Source of the DNA: Bacilli bacterium
GTDB lineage: Bacteria; Bacillota; Bacilli; Paenibacillales; NBRC-103111
Reading direction: 5' to 3'
Assembly: GCA_028287395.1 (NCBI GenBank)
Contig: JAQBPR010000227.1
Location: forward strand, 1 to 64,000
DNA length: 64,000 nt
Part shown: positions 48,020 to 56,488 of the stretch, piece after piece
How the letters are laid out: each line of letters starts with the position of its first letter
How positions within the stretch are numbered: position 1 is the first letter of the stretch
Notes under the pieces: model-generated
What the model saw: the letters and a program-made list of their open reading frames with translations, nothing else
Database searches by the model: none
Told to the model about the DNA's origin: nothing
Made by a program: the position numbers and the translations under genes

Positions 48020-49231
48020 TTACGCTTCAATCACCCTTCTTTCCATCTCATTAATTAAAATATCCAATGCAGCATGAATATCGCTTATTGAAAAATCTTC
48101 TAAACTAAATAATTGTAATAAATTCTCTAGTCTTTTATGCCAGTAGTCCTTATCTAGTTGGTCTATATTTATCGTGGAAATTTGAATCAATGGGGCTTGT
48201 TTAATGGAAGTACCTCTTCCCAAATCCTCACTTAATTTTTCTCCGTTTTCCATAGGCGAAAAGATCACGTTGGATTGCAACCACGATTCTACATCTTTTA
48301 CGAGATTGCTCTTTTTCATAATCATTTTTACCAGGTCATCAATTCGAATAGAGCGTATCCATTCCGGATTCAAACTAAAAATATTCCCAGCTTCGCAGAT
48401 ACATCCAACTAATATCGCTAATTGAGCAGCCATTTTTTTGGTTATAAAGTATCGATCAGGTATTAGTCCTTCTTTGCTTCTGCGAATAGTAACCGCTTCG
48501 TTATTCATGATTTGTTTTCGGAAAGTGGGAATGGCAAAGCTACCAGCTGCATCCAAAACATTACAATAGCGCATGATGCCAGATTGAATGTTTTTATTTT
48601 GAAATGCAAATGTTTGAACCATAAACTCACAAATTCTTTTTGTTTTCCCATAAATATTGGTCGGTAATTCAGCTTTATCCGAAGAAATATAAATAAATCG
48701 CTCCAAACCAGGACTATGATAGCATAAGTTTAATACAACATAAGTCCCTCTAATATTTACATCAATGAACTCATCTGGTGAAGCGTTTCCCATCACTAAG
48801 CTCTTATAATTGGCATAATGAAAAACAACTTGGGGCTTGTACTGTTCAAAGAGTTTTGATAAATAGTCTTTCCTTCTTATATCAGCGAGAATAAATTGAA
48901 TTTTGGAGCAGATGGAACTATGCTTTTGCTTCATTTCCCTTTGCAAGGCATAGAGTGCGTTTTCATCTTTATCAATTAAAAGCAGCATTTTAAATTCTTC
49001 ATCTAACAATTGAGCTATTAGCTCAGAAGCAATAGAGCCTGCTGCCCCTAAAACGACTATCGTTTTATTTCTTAAATAAACTTTCTTGGACTCATCCAAA
49101 GAAAAATATTTTGTTTTCTGTTCGTTAATATAATCACTAACAAGTTCTTCTTCCTTAAGTGATGCGAACTTAAACATATTTAGCTCTTCAATAATTTGGT
49201 TCATATGATCTTCCTTATACTTGTTCAACAT
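48020..49231 (-). CDS. CapD/FlaA1-like NDP-sugar epimerase/dehydratase, orphan
   Basis: 403 aa short-chain dehydrogenase. An unassigned N-terminal region of about 50 aa precedes NAD-binding VVLGAAGSIASELIAQLL, then LADIRRKDYLSKLFEQYKP, HYANYKSLV, ISSDKAELPTNIYGKTKR and MRYCNVLDAAGSFAIPTF. In FlaA1-type dehydratases the catalytic Tyr is Met; here Tyr is present (YGKTK). No glycosyltransferases flank it, which is odd for this family, and by eye it is more AT-rich than its neighbours. ATG 49231 follows GGGAG; ATG 49204 follows AAGGAAG and is equally possible. Confidence 0.75.
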   Translation of the reverse strand: MLNKYKEDHMNQIIEELNMFKFASLKEEELVSDYINEQKTKYFSLDESKKVYLRNKTIVVLGAAGSIASELIAQLLDEEFKMLLLIDKDENALYALQREMKQKHSSICSKIQFILADIRRKDYLSKLFEQYKPQVVFHYANYKSLVMGNASPDEFIDVNIRGTYVVLNLCYHSPGLERFIYISSDKAELPTNIYGKTKRICEFMVQTFAFQNKNIQSGIMRYCNVLDAAGSFAIPTFRKQIMNNEAVTIRRSKEGLIPDRYFITKKMAAQLAILVGCICEAGNIFSLNPEWIRSIRIDDLVKMIMKKSNLVKDVESWLQSNVIFSPMENGEKLSEDLGRGTSIKQAPLIQISTINIDQLDKDYWHKRLENLLQLFSLEDFSISDIHAALDILINEMERRVIEA

Positions 49232-49262
49232 GTATAAAACTCCCTATATAAAGTTACCATCA

Positions 49263-50438
49263 TTAGTAAATTATTTTCAAACAATCTGCAGCCTTTTTCG
49301 CCTGCTGTCTGGCTGTTTCTACATCTGCAGCCGAGCTTAGAGCAACGGCCATTCTGCGACCGATTTTTGTTTCAGGCTTACCAAATATGCGAATTTGCGT
49401 ATTTACTCCTTTTAGCGCATCATGAACACCATCAATACGGTAATCCTTACTTTCTTCCCACGCTTTTAAAGTATGAGAGGCCCCTGGGGTAAGTAAGCGA
49501 ATCGATGGAATAGGGTACCCCATAATCGCTCGAACGTGTAAAGCAAACTCAGATAAATCCTGCGTTACCATAGTTACCAGACCGGTATCATGCGGTCTTG
49601 GCGAGACTTCGCTAAAATAAATCCGATCTTTAGCAATAAATAATTCCACACCATAGATTCCATAGCCGCCTAAAGCTTCCGTTACAGTACGAGCAATATG
49701 TTGTGCTTCCGTAATCTGCGTGTCTGACATATGATGAGGCTGCCAGGATTCAATATAATCCCCATCCTTTTGTATATGACCAATCGGGGCACAATAAGTT
49801 GTTCCAGATACGGAACGAACCGTTAACAATGTAATCTCCGAGTCAAAATGAATAAATTGCTCGACAATCACCTTTGCGCTTTTCGTGCGACCGCCCTCCA
49901 TTGCCGTATTCCATGAGGCTTCAATGTCAGCAGGAGTCTTACAAACACTTTGACCTTTACCAGAAGAGCTCATTATGGGCTTAATTACACAGGGTGTCCC
50001 AATAACCGCAACAGCATGCTTCAATTCCGCTAAATTCTCGGCAAAAGCGTATGCAGCCGTAGGCAAGTGTAATGTCTCCGTCGCCAGCCTGCGAATGCCT
50101 TCACGATCCATAGTCAGCTTGGAAGCCGTGGCAGTTGGAATTATGTTGTATCCTTCCTTTTCCAAAGCAATTAGCTCAGAAGTCGCTATGGCTTCTATTT
50201 CCGGAACGATCCAATCCGGCTTTTCCGCTTCTATTGTCGCACGAAGCTGCTGCGGGTCCAGCATATTGATCACATAAGATCTATGGGCAACCTGCATAGC
50301 TGGTGCATCCGCGTAGCGATCTACAGCAATAGTCTCGACACCCAGCCTTTGCGCCTCTATAATAATCTCTTTACCTAGCTCGCCTGAGCCAAGCAGCATA
50401 ATTTTTTTAGCATATTTTGTTATTGGTGCACCGTACAA
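49263..50438 (-). CDS. purT: Formate-dependent phosphoribosylglycinamide formyltransferase
   Basis: 391 aa ATP-grasp enzyme: formate plus ATP plus GAR gives formyl-GAR in purine synthesis, an alternative to folate-dependent PurN. Motifs: [82 protein letters not shown]. Length and the SPRPHDTG signature fit PurT rather than PurK. It begins with TTG after GGTGGAG. It stands apart from any other pur gene. Confidence 0.94.
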   Translation of the reverse strand: MYGAPITKYAKKIMLLGSGELGKEIIIEAQRLGVETIAVDRYADAPAMQVAHRSYVINMLDPQQLRATIEAEKPDWIVPEIEAIATSELIALEKEGYNIIPTATASKLTMDREGIRRLATETLHLPTAAYAFAENLAELKHAVAVIGTPCVIKPIMSSSGKGQSVCKTPADIEASWNTAMEGGRTKSAKVIVEQFIHFDSEITLLTVRSVSGTTYCAPIGHIQKDGDYIESWQPHHMSDTQITEAQHIARTVTEALGGYGIYGVELFIAKDRIYFSEVSPRPHDTGLVTMVTQDLSEFALHVRAIMGYPIPSIRLLTPGASHTLKAWEESKDYRIDGVHDALKGVNTQIRIFGKPETKIGRRMAVALSSAADVETARQQAKKAADCLKIIY

Positions 50439-50492
50439 AAGATATCAACTCCACCGTTTTTCCTCTTATTGTGAAGCGAAGGCTTACACATG

Positions 50493-51842
50493 TCAACCAA
50501 AGAATGTTTGAAATAAAAGATACGCATTCAGAAGCATGATCAATCCTGCAACAAACCAAGCTAACAAAGACATCCAAAGAGGATTCGCAAATTCGCCCAT
50601 CTTCTTTTTGTCGCTAGTAAACTTTACCAAAGGGACAACAGCAAACGAAAGCTGAAACGAAAGAATGACTTGGCTTAAAATTAAAAGTGAGAATGTTCCC
50701 TTTTCCCCTGCAACGATGGCAACAATTACTGCAGGTATGATTGCAATCATTCTTGTAATTAACCGACGAATCCAAGGCCGCAATCGGATGTTAAGAAATC
50801 CCTCCATGACAATTTGTCCTGCCAATGTTCCTGTCAAAGTTGAATTTTGCCCTGAAGCAAGCAAAGCGACCGCGAATAAAATGCTGCCTAATGTTGTCCC
50901 TAATATTGGAGAAAGTGCAATATAAGCATCTCCAATTTTCTCTATTCCAGTCATACCTAAACGGTGAAATGTTGCAGCAGATAAAATTAAAATCGCTGCG
51001 TTAATAAACAATGCAAAAAATAAAGCTATCGAAGAATCCCAAGTGGAGAAATGAATCGCCTCACGTTTGCCAAGGGAAGTTCGTTCATATTTACGCGTTT
51101 GTACAATCGAAGAATGTAAATATAAATTATGCGGCATTACTGTAGCACCTAAAATACTAATAGCCAGGTAAAGCATCGCGGGGTTGGTGATAATTTCCGA
51201 ATGTGGAATAAAACCAATCATAATCCCGCCCACATCTGGTTTCGACATAATCATTTCTGAAATAAAACAACCACCAATCGTTACGATCAATACAATAACA
51301 AGCGATTCAATATAACGAAAACCTTTGTTTTGCAAAAATAATATAATCAAAACGTCTAAAGCAGTAATCAAAATCCCAAGTACAAGCGGAATACCAAAAA
51401 GTAATTGTAAAGCTATCGCTGAACCGATGACTTCTGCCAAATCACACGCTGCAATGGCAATTTCGCACATCACCCATAGAACAAAGGACACTGGTTTACT
51501 GTAATGATCACGACATGCTTGCGCCAAATCACGTCCTGTCACGATACCAAGCTTACCAGCGAGCGCTTGTAACAAAATCGCCATCAAATTTGATATTAAA
51601 ATAGCTGCCAATAATGTATAGCCAAATTGGGAACCACCCCCAATATCCGTTGCCCAATTGCCTGGATCCATATATCCTACGGCAACCATATAACCCGGTC
51701 CGGCAAAAGCAATAAATTTCCTTAACCAAGAACCAGTTTTCGGAATACGAAGTGAGTTGTGCACTTCGGGCAAAGAAGGTTGATTTGCAGAATTCCGCCA
51801 ACCTTCATTTATATCTTTTAATACTGTTGCATTTTTATTCAT
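50493..51842 (-). CDS. mntH: Nramp-family Mn2+ transporter MntH
   Basis: 449 aa from ATG 51842 (GAGGTG 6 bases upstream; ATG 51845 possible). Proton-coupled divalent metal importer with 11 predicted helices. Metal-binding helix motifs are intact: YMDPGNWATD (Asp, Asn) and VMPHNLYLHSSIV (Met-Pro-His). The ORF extends upstream through a tandem 18-bp repeat (VITTNKVITTNEV), which would add residues if ATG 51896 were used. A consensus promoter and two MntR-like sites lie upstream. Confidence 0.95.
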   Translation of the reverse strand: MNKNATVLKDINEGWRNSANQPSLPEVHNSLRIPKTGSWLRKFIAFAGPGYMVAVGYMDPGNWATDIGGGSQFGYTLLAAILISNLMAILLQALAGKLGIVTGRDLAQACRDHYSKPVSFVLWVMCEIAIAACDLAEVIGSAIALQLLFGIPLVLGILITALDVLIILFLQNKGFRYIESLVIVLIVTIGGCFISEMIMSKPDVGGIMIGFIPHSEIITNPAMLYLAISILGATVMPHNLYLHSSIVQTRKYERTSLGKREAIHFSTWDSSIALFFALFINAAILILSAATFHRLGMTGIEKIGDAYIALSPILGTTLGSILFAVALLASGQNSTLTGTLAGQIVMEGFLNIRLRPWIRRLITRMIAIIPAVIVAIVAGEKGTFSLLILSQVILSFQLSFAVVPLVKFTSDKKKMGEFANPLWMSLLAWFVAGLIMLLNAYLLFQTFFG

Positions 51843-51854
51843 CATTTTCACCTC

Positions 51855-51890
51855 ATTGGTTGTTATTACCTTATTGGTTGTTATTACCTT
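51855..51890. repeat. Tandem 18-bp duplication in the mntH leader
   Basis: ATTGGTTGTTATTACCTT occurs twice without mismatch at 51855-51872 and 51873-51890, immediately upstream of the mntH ribosome site. On the mntH strand each unit begins AAGGT, so the duplication may also copy a ribosome-site-like sequence. Confidence 0.9.
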
Positions 51891-51921
51891 ATTCATCCAA
51901 AAAACATGCACCAAGTTAATT

Positions 51922-51940
51922 ATTTTGCCCAAGGGAAACT
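51922..51940 (-). promoter_or_regulatory. MntR-like operator, downstream copy
   Basis: ATTTTGCCCAAGGGAAACT resembles the known Bacillus MntR operator family (TTTGCC...GGNAAAC, an interrupted palindrome). It lies about 70 bases downstream of the predicted mntH transcription start. Confidence 0.6.
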
Positions 51941-52013
51941 TTTACTCCAAAAAAAGAGGACAGTTAAATTGCTTTTATCAACATACTTTACGCTTAATAA
52001 GCGCTATAATTAA

Positions 52014-52052
52014 ATTGTACAAGAGAAATAGTTTTTGTCAAGGGAAACTTTT
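52014..52052 (-). promoter_or_regulatory. mntH promoter overlapped by an MntR-like operator
   Basis: On the minus strand TTGACA (52036-52041), a 16-base spacer and TACAAT (52014-52019) form a near-consensus sigma-A promoter. TTTTTGTCAAGGGAAACTTTT (52032-52052 on the plus strand) covers the -35 and closely matches the downstream operator, so MntR bound with Mn2+ should block transcription. Confidence 0.75.
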
Positions 52053-52416
52053 ATAAATGAATTATAATAAAGAATAAAGCGACCAAGGCAGGTAACCCTT
52101 GAACAAAAAGAATCGATCTTTTAACACTCAGCCCCCCATAAATGGCAGCTATAAGAACGCAAATCAGAAAAAACAATTGAATCTGATGACTCACCATTTT
52201 ATCGGGATATAACAAACTCCAGAACAATCCTGCGGCTAGAAATCCATTGTAAAGTCCTTGGTTTGCAGCCAATGATTTGGACGCTTCTGCAATTTCTCTT
52301 GTGGTTCCAAATGTCTTTAGTCCCTTTGGTTTTGTCCATAAAAACATTTCCAAATATAGTATATACATATGTTCTAATGCTACAATCCCAACTAAAATCG
52401 CACTTATCACATTCAC
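52051..52416 (-). CDS. DUF1304 family membrane protein
   Basis: 121 aa with four predicted helices: AILVGIVALEHMYILYLEMFL, NGFLAAGLFWSLLY, IQLFFLICVLIAAIYGG and GLPALVALFFIIIHL. The EHMYILYLEMFLW and ANQGLYNGFLAAG segments are typical of DUF1304. Function unknown. Start GTG 52416 has AAAGGG only a few bases before it; GTG 52410 would have better spacing. The stop region overlaps the mntH operator. Confidence 0.85.
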   Translation of the reverse strand: MNVISAILVGIVALEHMYILYLEMFLWTKPKGLKTFGTTREIAEASKSLAANQGLYNGFLAAGLFWSLLYPDKMVSHQIQLFFLICVLIAAIYGGLSVKRSILFVQGLPALVALFFIIIHL

Positions 52417-52488
52417 TCACCCTTTTTAACAAAATATTAATCCAAAATCATCATAGCAATATTTGTTAAAATAGCATAGGGGGAATGA

Positions 52489-52519
52489 AAACGACCACAA
52501 TGCAACAATGTGGTCGTTT
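52489..52519 (-). terminator. Hairpin after the DUF1805 gene
   Basis: AAACGACCACA (52489-52499) and TGTGGTCGTTT (52509-52519) form a perfect 11-bp stem. On the minus strand it is followed by TCATTCC, so the U tract is short (the TTTT at the stem end). Probably the terminator of the DUF1805 gene. Confidence 0.65.
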
Positions 52520-52547
52520 AAAAAAGGTTATGAATCTTAGTAACCCT

Positions 52548-52850
52548 TTACATCATCCGCATAATCGCCTCTTTTCCCTTCATGCCAGGAACGATTCCTA
52601 ATGCCTCAGCCTCATAAGTCACAGATTCTAGAGGAGCTTCCAATAATTGCTCAATCGATCGCACCCCGACAGCACGAGCTGCGATGATCTGACGTTCGCT
52701 TAATTTATCGTTCAACAATTGAATATCCAATGCACCGCACATAATATATCCTTTTGCGGTAGAGATCGTAATCAACGTTGTCTTTGGCAACGACACTTCA
52801 ATGCCCACTGCCACAATATCTTGGAATTGAATGGGAATCATTCGTATCAT
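52548..52850 (-). CDS. yunC: DUF1805 (YunC-like) protein
   Basis: 100 aa from ATG 52850 (GGAGGT upstream). The sequence VAVGIEVSLPKTTLITISTAKGYIMCGALDIQLLND and ARAVGVRSIEQLLEAPL is the DUF1805/YunC pattern, a small alpha-beta protein of unknown function. In Bacillus yunC neighbours yunD; the yunD homologue here is 18 kb away, so the pair has been separated. Confidence 0.85.
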   Translation of the reverse strand: MIRMIPIQFQDIVAVGIEVSLPKTTLITISTAKGYIMCGALDIQLLNDKLSERQIIAARAVGVRSIEQLLEAPLESVTYEAEALGIVPGMKGKEAIMRMM

Positions 52851-52916
52851 ATACACACCTCCAGCTTTTTACATAGCTAATATATGTCATATAATCGATA
52901 AAGGTTAATTTCTGAA

Positions 52917-52945
52917 TTGTAACCTGTATGTGAATTTGTTATCAT
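52917..52945 (+). promoter_or_regulatory. Putative promoter of the 153-aa unknown gene
   Basis: TTGTAA (52917-52922) and TATCAT (52940-52945) with a 17-base spacer, about 60 bases upstream of the start at 53004. Confidence 0.5.
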
Positions 52946-53003
52946 GGTTAGATAGCATTAAAGCACTATTTTAAAAAAAACAGCGAGGCGTGAAAAATTT
53001 ATT

Positions 53004-53465
53004 ATGGAGAAAAACACACTAGATACAAAGAAAAGAGTATATTTATTTCATGTCGACGTTGTCATTGAAGGCTACAATAAAGCGATGGCACTGGATGCAT
53101 TAGAAAATCTGCTCAAAACGGAGAAGATAAAATACTTCCAACTCGAAGAAGAAGCTAACGAAGTACATCCTATCGAAGACGATAAACTAAAACCTCGAAG
53201 AAAAGAACAGCTGGCTAAACCAATCGAACCCAAACCGACAATCACAGTAGGATATCAACATATTATTGATCAAATCGAACAATTTAAAGTAAATAATACG
53301 TTGATTCGTTTATCTATTGTTAAAAGTAAGGGGATCAAACTGAGTGTTCCTTGTCGAGTTTTAAATTATGATGATGCAACACAAATTGTCACAATTTACC
53401 ATGTGGATGAAAAAAAGGTTTATCAATACAAACTGAACGAAATTGACGATTTAATTATTAATTAA
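53004..53465 (+). CDS. Unknown cytoplasmic protein, 153 aa
   Basis: Not recognised. Residues 1-55 look like a ferredoxin-like alpha-beta unit (RVYLFHVDVVIEGYNKAMALDALENLL), residues 55-80 are a charged K/E/P linker, and residues 85-153 form a helix followed by four beta strands (LIRLSIVKSKGIKLSVPCRVLNY, QIVTIYHVDEKKVYQYKL), the look of an Sm- or SH3-like barrel. No membrane segment or cysteine pair is present. Its own promoter and a strong shared terminator suggest it is monocistronic. The start lies after GAGGCG with wide spacing, so the exact start is less certain. Confidence 0.7.
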   Translation: MEKNTLDTKKRVYLFHVDVVIEGYNKAMALDALENLLKTEKIKYFQLEEEANEVHPIEDDKLKPRRKEQLAKPIEPKPTITVGYQHIIDQIEQFKVNNTLIRLSIVKSKGIKLSVPCRVLNYDDATQIVTIYHVDEKKVYQYKLNEIDDLIIN

Positions 53466-53506
53466 AAAATATCCGCTGCCCAGATTAACTGGCAGCGGAT
53501 ATTTTT
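53464..53506. terminator. Bidirectional terminator
   Basis: AAAAATATCCGCTGCC and GGCAGCGGATATTTTT form a perfect 16-bp stem around CAGATTAACT. It has A/T runs on both sides and serves both the 153-aa gene and the convergent GGDEF-EAL gene. The last codons of the GGDEF-EAL gene lie inside it. Confidence 0.9.
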
Positions 53507-55326
53507 CCTTTCTGGAGGAAATTCCTCATTTTATCATACGGAACTGGCGGGCTGTACCAGTAGCCTTGAACTTCCGTGCATTTATGATTACGCAATAAAC
53601 TAATTTGCTCTTCCGTTTCTACACCCTCAGCAATGACCCTAAGCTTCATGTGCTGTGTCATCGCAATAATCGTCGACACAATAGCCGCATCATTCGGATC
53701 CAGCATCATATCGCGGACAAAAGAACGATCAATTTTTAATTTGTCAATCGGGAACATTTTTAAATAACTCAAGGAGCTATAACCTGTCCCAAAATCATCA
53801 ATACTGATTTTTAAGCCAAGCTTTTTCAATTCAATTAAGGATTGCGTCGTATATTCTACATCCATGGTCATACTTTCAGTAATTTCCAATTCCAAATATT
53901 TGGGATCTAATTCAGTTTGACTCAAAATTGATTGTATTTTATCTAATAAATTAGATTGTAAAAATTGCCTTGATGACAAATTGACTGAAATCGGGATACA
54001 TGGCAAACCTGCATCCTGCCAATCTTTATTTTGCCGACACGCCTCGGTAAGTACCCATTCGCCAATTGCAACAATAGTGCCATTTTCTTCAGCAGCCGGT
54101 ATAAAGTCACCTGGGGAAACGAGTCCTCGTTCCGGATGATTCCATCGAACAAGTGCCTCCATGCCAATAATAGTATGCGTGTCAATATTGATTTGCGGCT
54201 GATAATAAAGCTCAAACTCTCCGTTAATTAAGGCTTGACGCAGTTCACGTTCCATCGTTAAACGTAGTATAGAGATAGATTTCATGTCCGAATTAAAAAT
54301 TTGGAAATTATTTTTCCCCTTTTCTTTTGCTCTCGACAATGCAATATCAGCATATTTCATTAAAGTATCCGCATCTTCTTTTTCTTGCAGAGAAACTATG
54401 GATACCCCCATACTGGCTGTGATATGTATTTGGTAATCTCCTATAATAAAAACCTGCTCAAGCGCTTGAAAAATTCGTTCAGCAAATAGATTAATATCTT
54501 TTGCGCTTTTAATTCCAATAAAATAAAAAGTAAATTCGTCACCTTCAGTCCGAGCCAAAAAGTCGCTCTCGGAAACGCAGTGCGTAAACCTTTCAGCAAT
54601 TTGCATCAACAACATATCTCCATAATCATGTCCAAAACTATCATTGACTAATTTAAACCGATCAATATCCAAATAAAAAACAGCAACGCCTTGCCTATGT
54701 GTATCGTTCATTGCTAACATTTCCATCAAATGGTCACGAAATAATCGGCGATTAGGTAAACCCGTCAAATCATCATAATAAGCCATATGCCGAATCTGTT
54801 CGACTTTGCGCTTACTTTCCGAAATATCTTGCGAAATTGCGATAAATCCTTCCATTTGCTTACCTTTGCCATTAGGAACGATAGTTACGTTGAGATCCAC
54901 TTTAAATCCTTCTTTATGGATCATATAGGTGTTTATATTTATCGTTTCACCATCTTTAATTTTATTGTATAAATCATGTGTTCTTTCAGCAAAAGGTGAA
55001 GGAAGCAGTGATCCTAAGGATTTACCGCTTAATTCCTCTTCTTTGTAACCAATTAAACGATAAGTACGTGCATTTCCTTTAAGTAAGTTTCCTTGCCTAT
55101 CAAATATACCAATCGCATTCGGATTATTCTCAAATATGGTTTGAAAATTTCTTTCGGAAAGTCTCGAAATATGACGTCTCCATTGATCAAGCAAAGTGAG
55201 CAAAATTACATTGATTAAGATATACATCCAAAAAGAAATTAATTTAGGGGAGGAAATAGTCAACCAGCCTGCATTCCACAAAAAGATACTCGCATATAAA
55301 CCATTTTGAGCACTTACCTTCTTCAT
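53485..55326 (-). CDS. Membrane PAS-GGDEF-EAL protein with degenerate GGDEF
   Basis: 613 aa from ATG 55326 (GGGAG upstream; the 26 extra residues in the track have no ribosome site and overlap the next gene). Two short hydrophobic segments (LYASIFLWNAGWLTI, LISFWMYILINVILLTLL), a PAS domain (about 55-175; NNPNAIGIFDRQGNLL), GGDEF (about 190-340) and EAL (about 360-605). The synthase motif reads EGDEF, and the RxxD inhibitory site is replaced by SESD. EAL, DDFGTG, KIDRSF and AEGVET are intact. It is more likely a phosphodiesterase than a cyclase (inference). Confidence 0.88.
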   Translation of the reverse strand: MKKVSAQNGLYASIFLWNAGWLTISSPKLISFWMYILINVILLTLLDQWRRHISRLSERNFQTIFENNPNAIGIFDRQGNLLKGNARTYRLIGYKEEELSGKSLGSLLPSPFAERTHDLYNKIKDGETININTYMIHKEGFKVDLNVTIVPNGKGKQMEGFIAISQDISESKRKVEQIRHMAYYDDLTGLPNRRLFRDHLMEMLAMNDTHRQGVAVFYLDIDRFKLVNDSFGHDYGDMLLMQIAERFTHCVSESDFLARTEGDEFTFYFIGIKSAKDINLFAERIFQALEQVFIIGDYQIHITASMGVSIVSLQEKEDADTLMKYADIALSRAKEKGKNNFQIFNSDMKSISILRLTMERELRQALINGEFELYYQPQINIDTHTIIGMEALVRWNHPERGLVSPGDFIPAAEENGTIVAIGEWVLTEACRQNKDWQDAGLPCIPISVNLSSRQFLQSNLLDKIQSILSQTELDPKYLELEITESMTMDVEYTTQSLIELKKLGLKISIDDFGTGYSSLSYLKMFPIDKLKIDRSFVRDMMLDPNDAAIVSTIIAMTQHMKLRVIAEGVETEEQISLLRNHKCTEVQGYWYSPPVPYDKMRNFLQKGKISAAS

Positions 55327-55387
55327 AAATTCTGCTCTCCCTACTTCAAGAAATAGCTGCGTATGTTGTTGCAAGTATAGGTTTCTA

Positions 55388-56440
55388 TTAGTTAAGCTTC
55401 TCATTTAGGGCTTGAAGAGGTGATGATATAAAACTGGTTTGCTGCAGATAAAGCAGAAGCGATGCAACTCCATATCCAATTAATGTAGAGAAAAGAGCGG
55501 CAAATAGAGATAATACCGGCATTGGCGGATGGATAGGAAAAGTAGGGTTTAGTAAACAAACAGAATAGACACAGCAAACAATACTTACTGTAATCAATCC
55601 CCATGTTAATCTTGGCATTTTTTTATTGTTTAATAGTACATAAATCAAATCTGCTACAATTGCGGCTAAAAGTAAAAAATAAGGCACTGTCGATTCAGGA
55701 TAAGGAATGGAATGATAAATCGCATTTGCCAAGGCGCGAAAAGCAACATAGATAAAAGCTATTAAAGTACAGGAAAACATCGCAATTTTAAAATAGCGGA
55801 TTATTCTAAAAACAACCATACAAGTGAAACTAGCGTATACCCCATATAACCAATCGGGAATACCGCCATAAATTTGAGATTTCGGATTATTCAATTGGAC
55901 AAGAATTTCTTGGGAGGCCATAGGTGTTCCATGATTAAATAAGTACAAAGATATAACGCCCTGCTCTTGCTGCAGCATAGGAAACCAAAACGCTTCCAGC
56001 ACAAAAACTAACAAAAACATTAAACTTACTCTACGCATTCTGCGTGATATTATACCTTCTGCAAAATATGCTTCGGTCAATAATATAGTGCCAGCGATCA
56101 TCAACGCAGTACCGATGTATAAAATCGCATGCGTTAAGCTCCATGTAGTTAAATCAATCCCGAAGATTCGATGCCAAGCTTCATCCAAAGGAATCCCAAT
56201 GAAGAAAACTATAAAGCCTAGACCACTTACACGGAGAGGTTTAGTCAACTTATAGTCCGCTCGTCTTGCCATATACAGCCAAAGAAGACAAGCCAAAACA
56301 AGTCCAATGGTATTGACTATATGAGAGTATTGTGTTGTTTCTCTTAAGTATTTGAAATGAAAGGAGGCGTCCCAAGAAGCACCAATTGCTTTAATCGAAA
56401 AAGCAACGATCCATAAGGTTAATAAGGTAGTCGGCTTCAT
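55388..56440 (-). CDS. Polytopic membrane protein with repeated D-x3-H motifs, unknown
   Basis: 350 aa with about ten hydrophobic segments and no family I can name. Two related polar motifs lie in or near membrane segments: SWDASFHFKYLRETTQYSHI (residues about 22-41) and LDEAWHRIFGIDLTTWSLTH (about 84-103), both D-x3-H followed by H 12 to 14 residues later. A third, weaker copy is NAIYHSIPYPEST (about 240). This suggests an internally repeated fold with buried His/Asp that could bind metal. It lies directly upstream of the PAS-GGDEF-EAL gene on the same strand. Confidence 0.75.
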   Translation of the reverse strand: MKPTTLLTLWIVAFSIKAIGASWDASFHFKYLRETTQYSHIVNTIGLVLACLLWLYMARRADYKLTKPLRVSGLGFIVFFIGIPLDEAWHRIFGIDLTTWSLTHAILYIGTALMIAGTILLTEAYFAEGIISRRMRRVSLMFLLVFVLEAFWFPMLQQEQGVISLYLFNHGTPMASQEILVQLNNPKSQIYGGIPDWLYGVYASFTCMVVFRIIRYFKIAMFSCTLIAFIYVAFRALANAIYHSIPYPESTVPYFLLLAAIVADLIYVLLNNKKMPRLTWGLITVSIVCCVYSVCLLNPTFPIHPPMPVLSLFAALFSTLIGYGVASLLLYLQQTSFISSPLQALNEKLN

Positions 56441-56488
56441 ATAACCTCTCCCTCAACAGATTTTAAGCTTAATACCGACGAGCATGAA

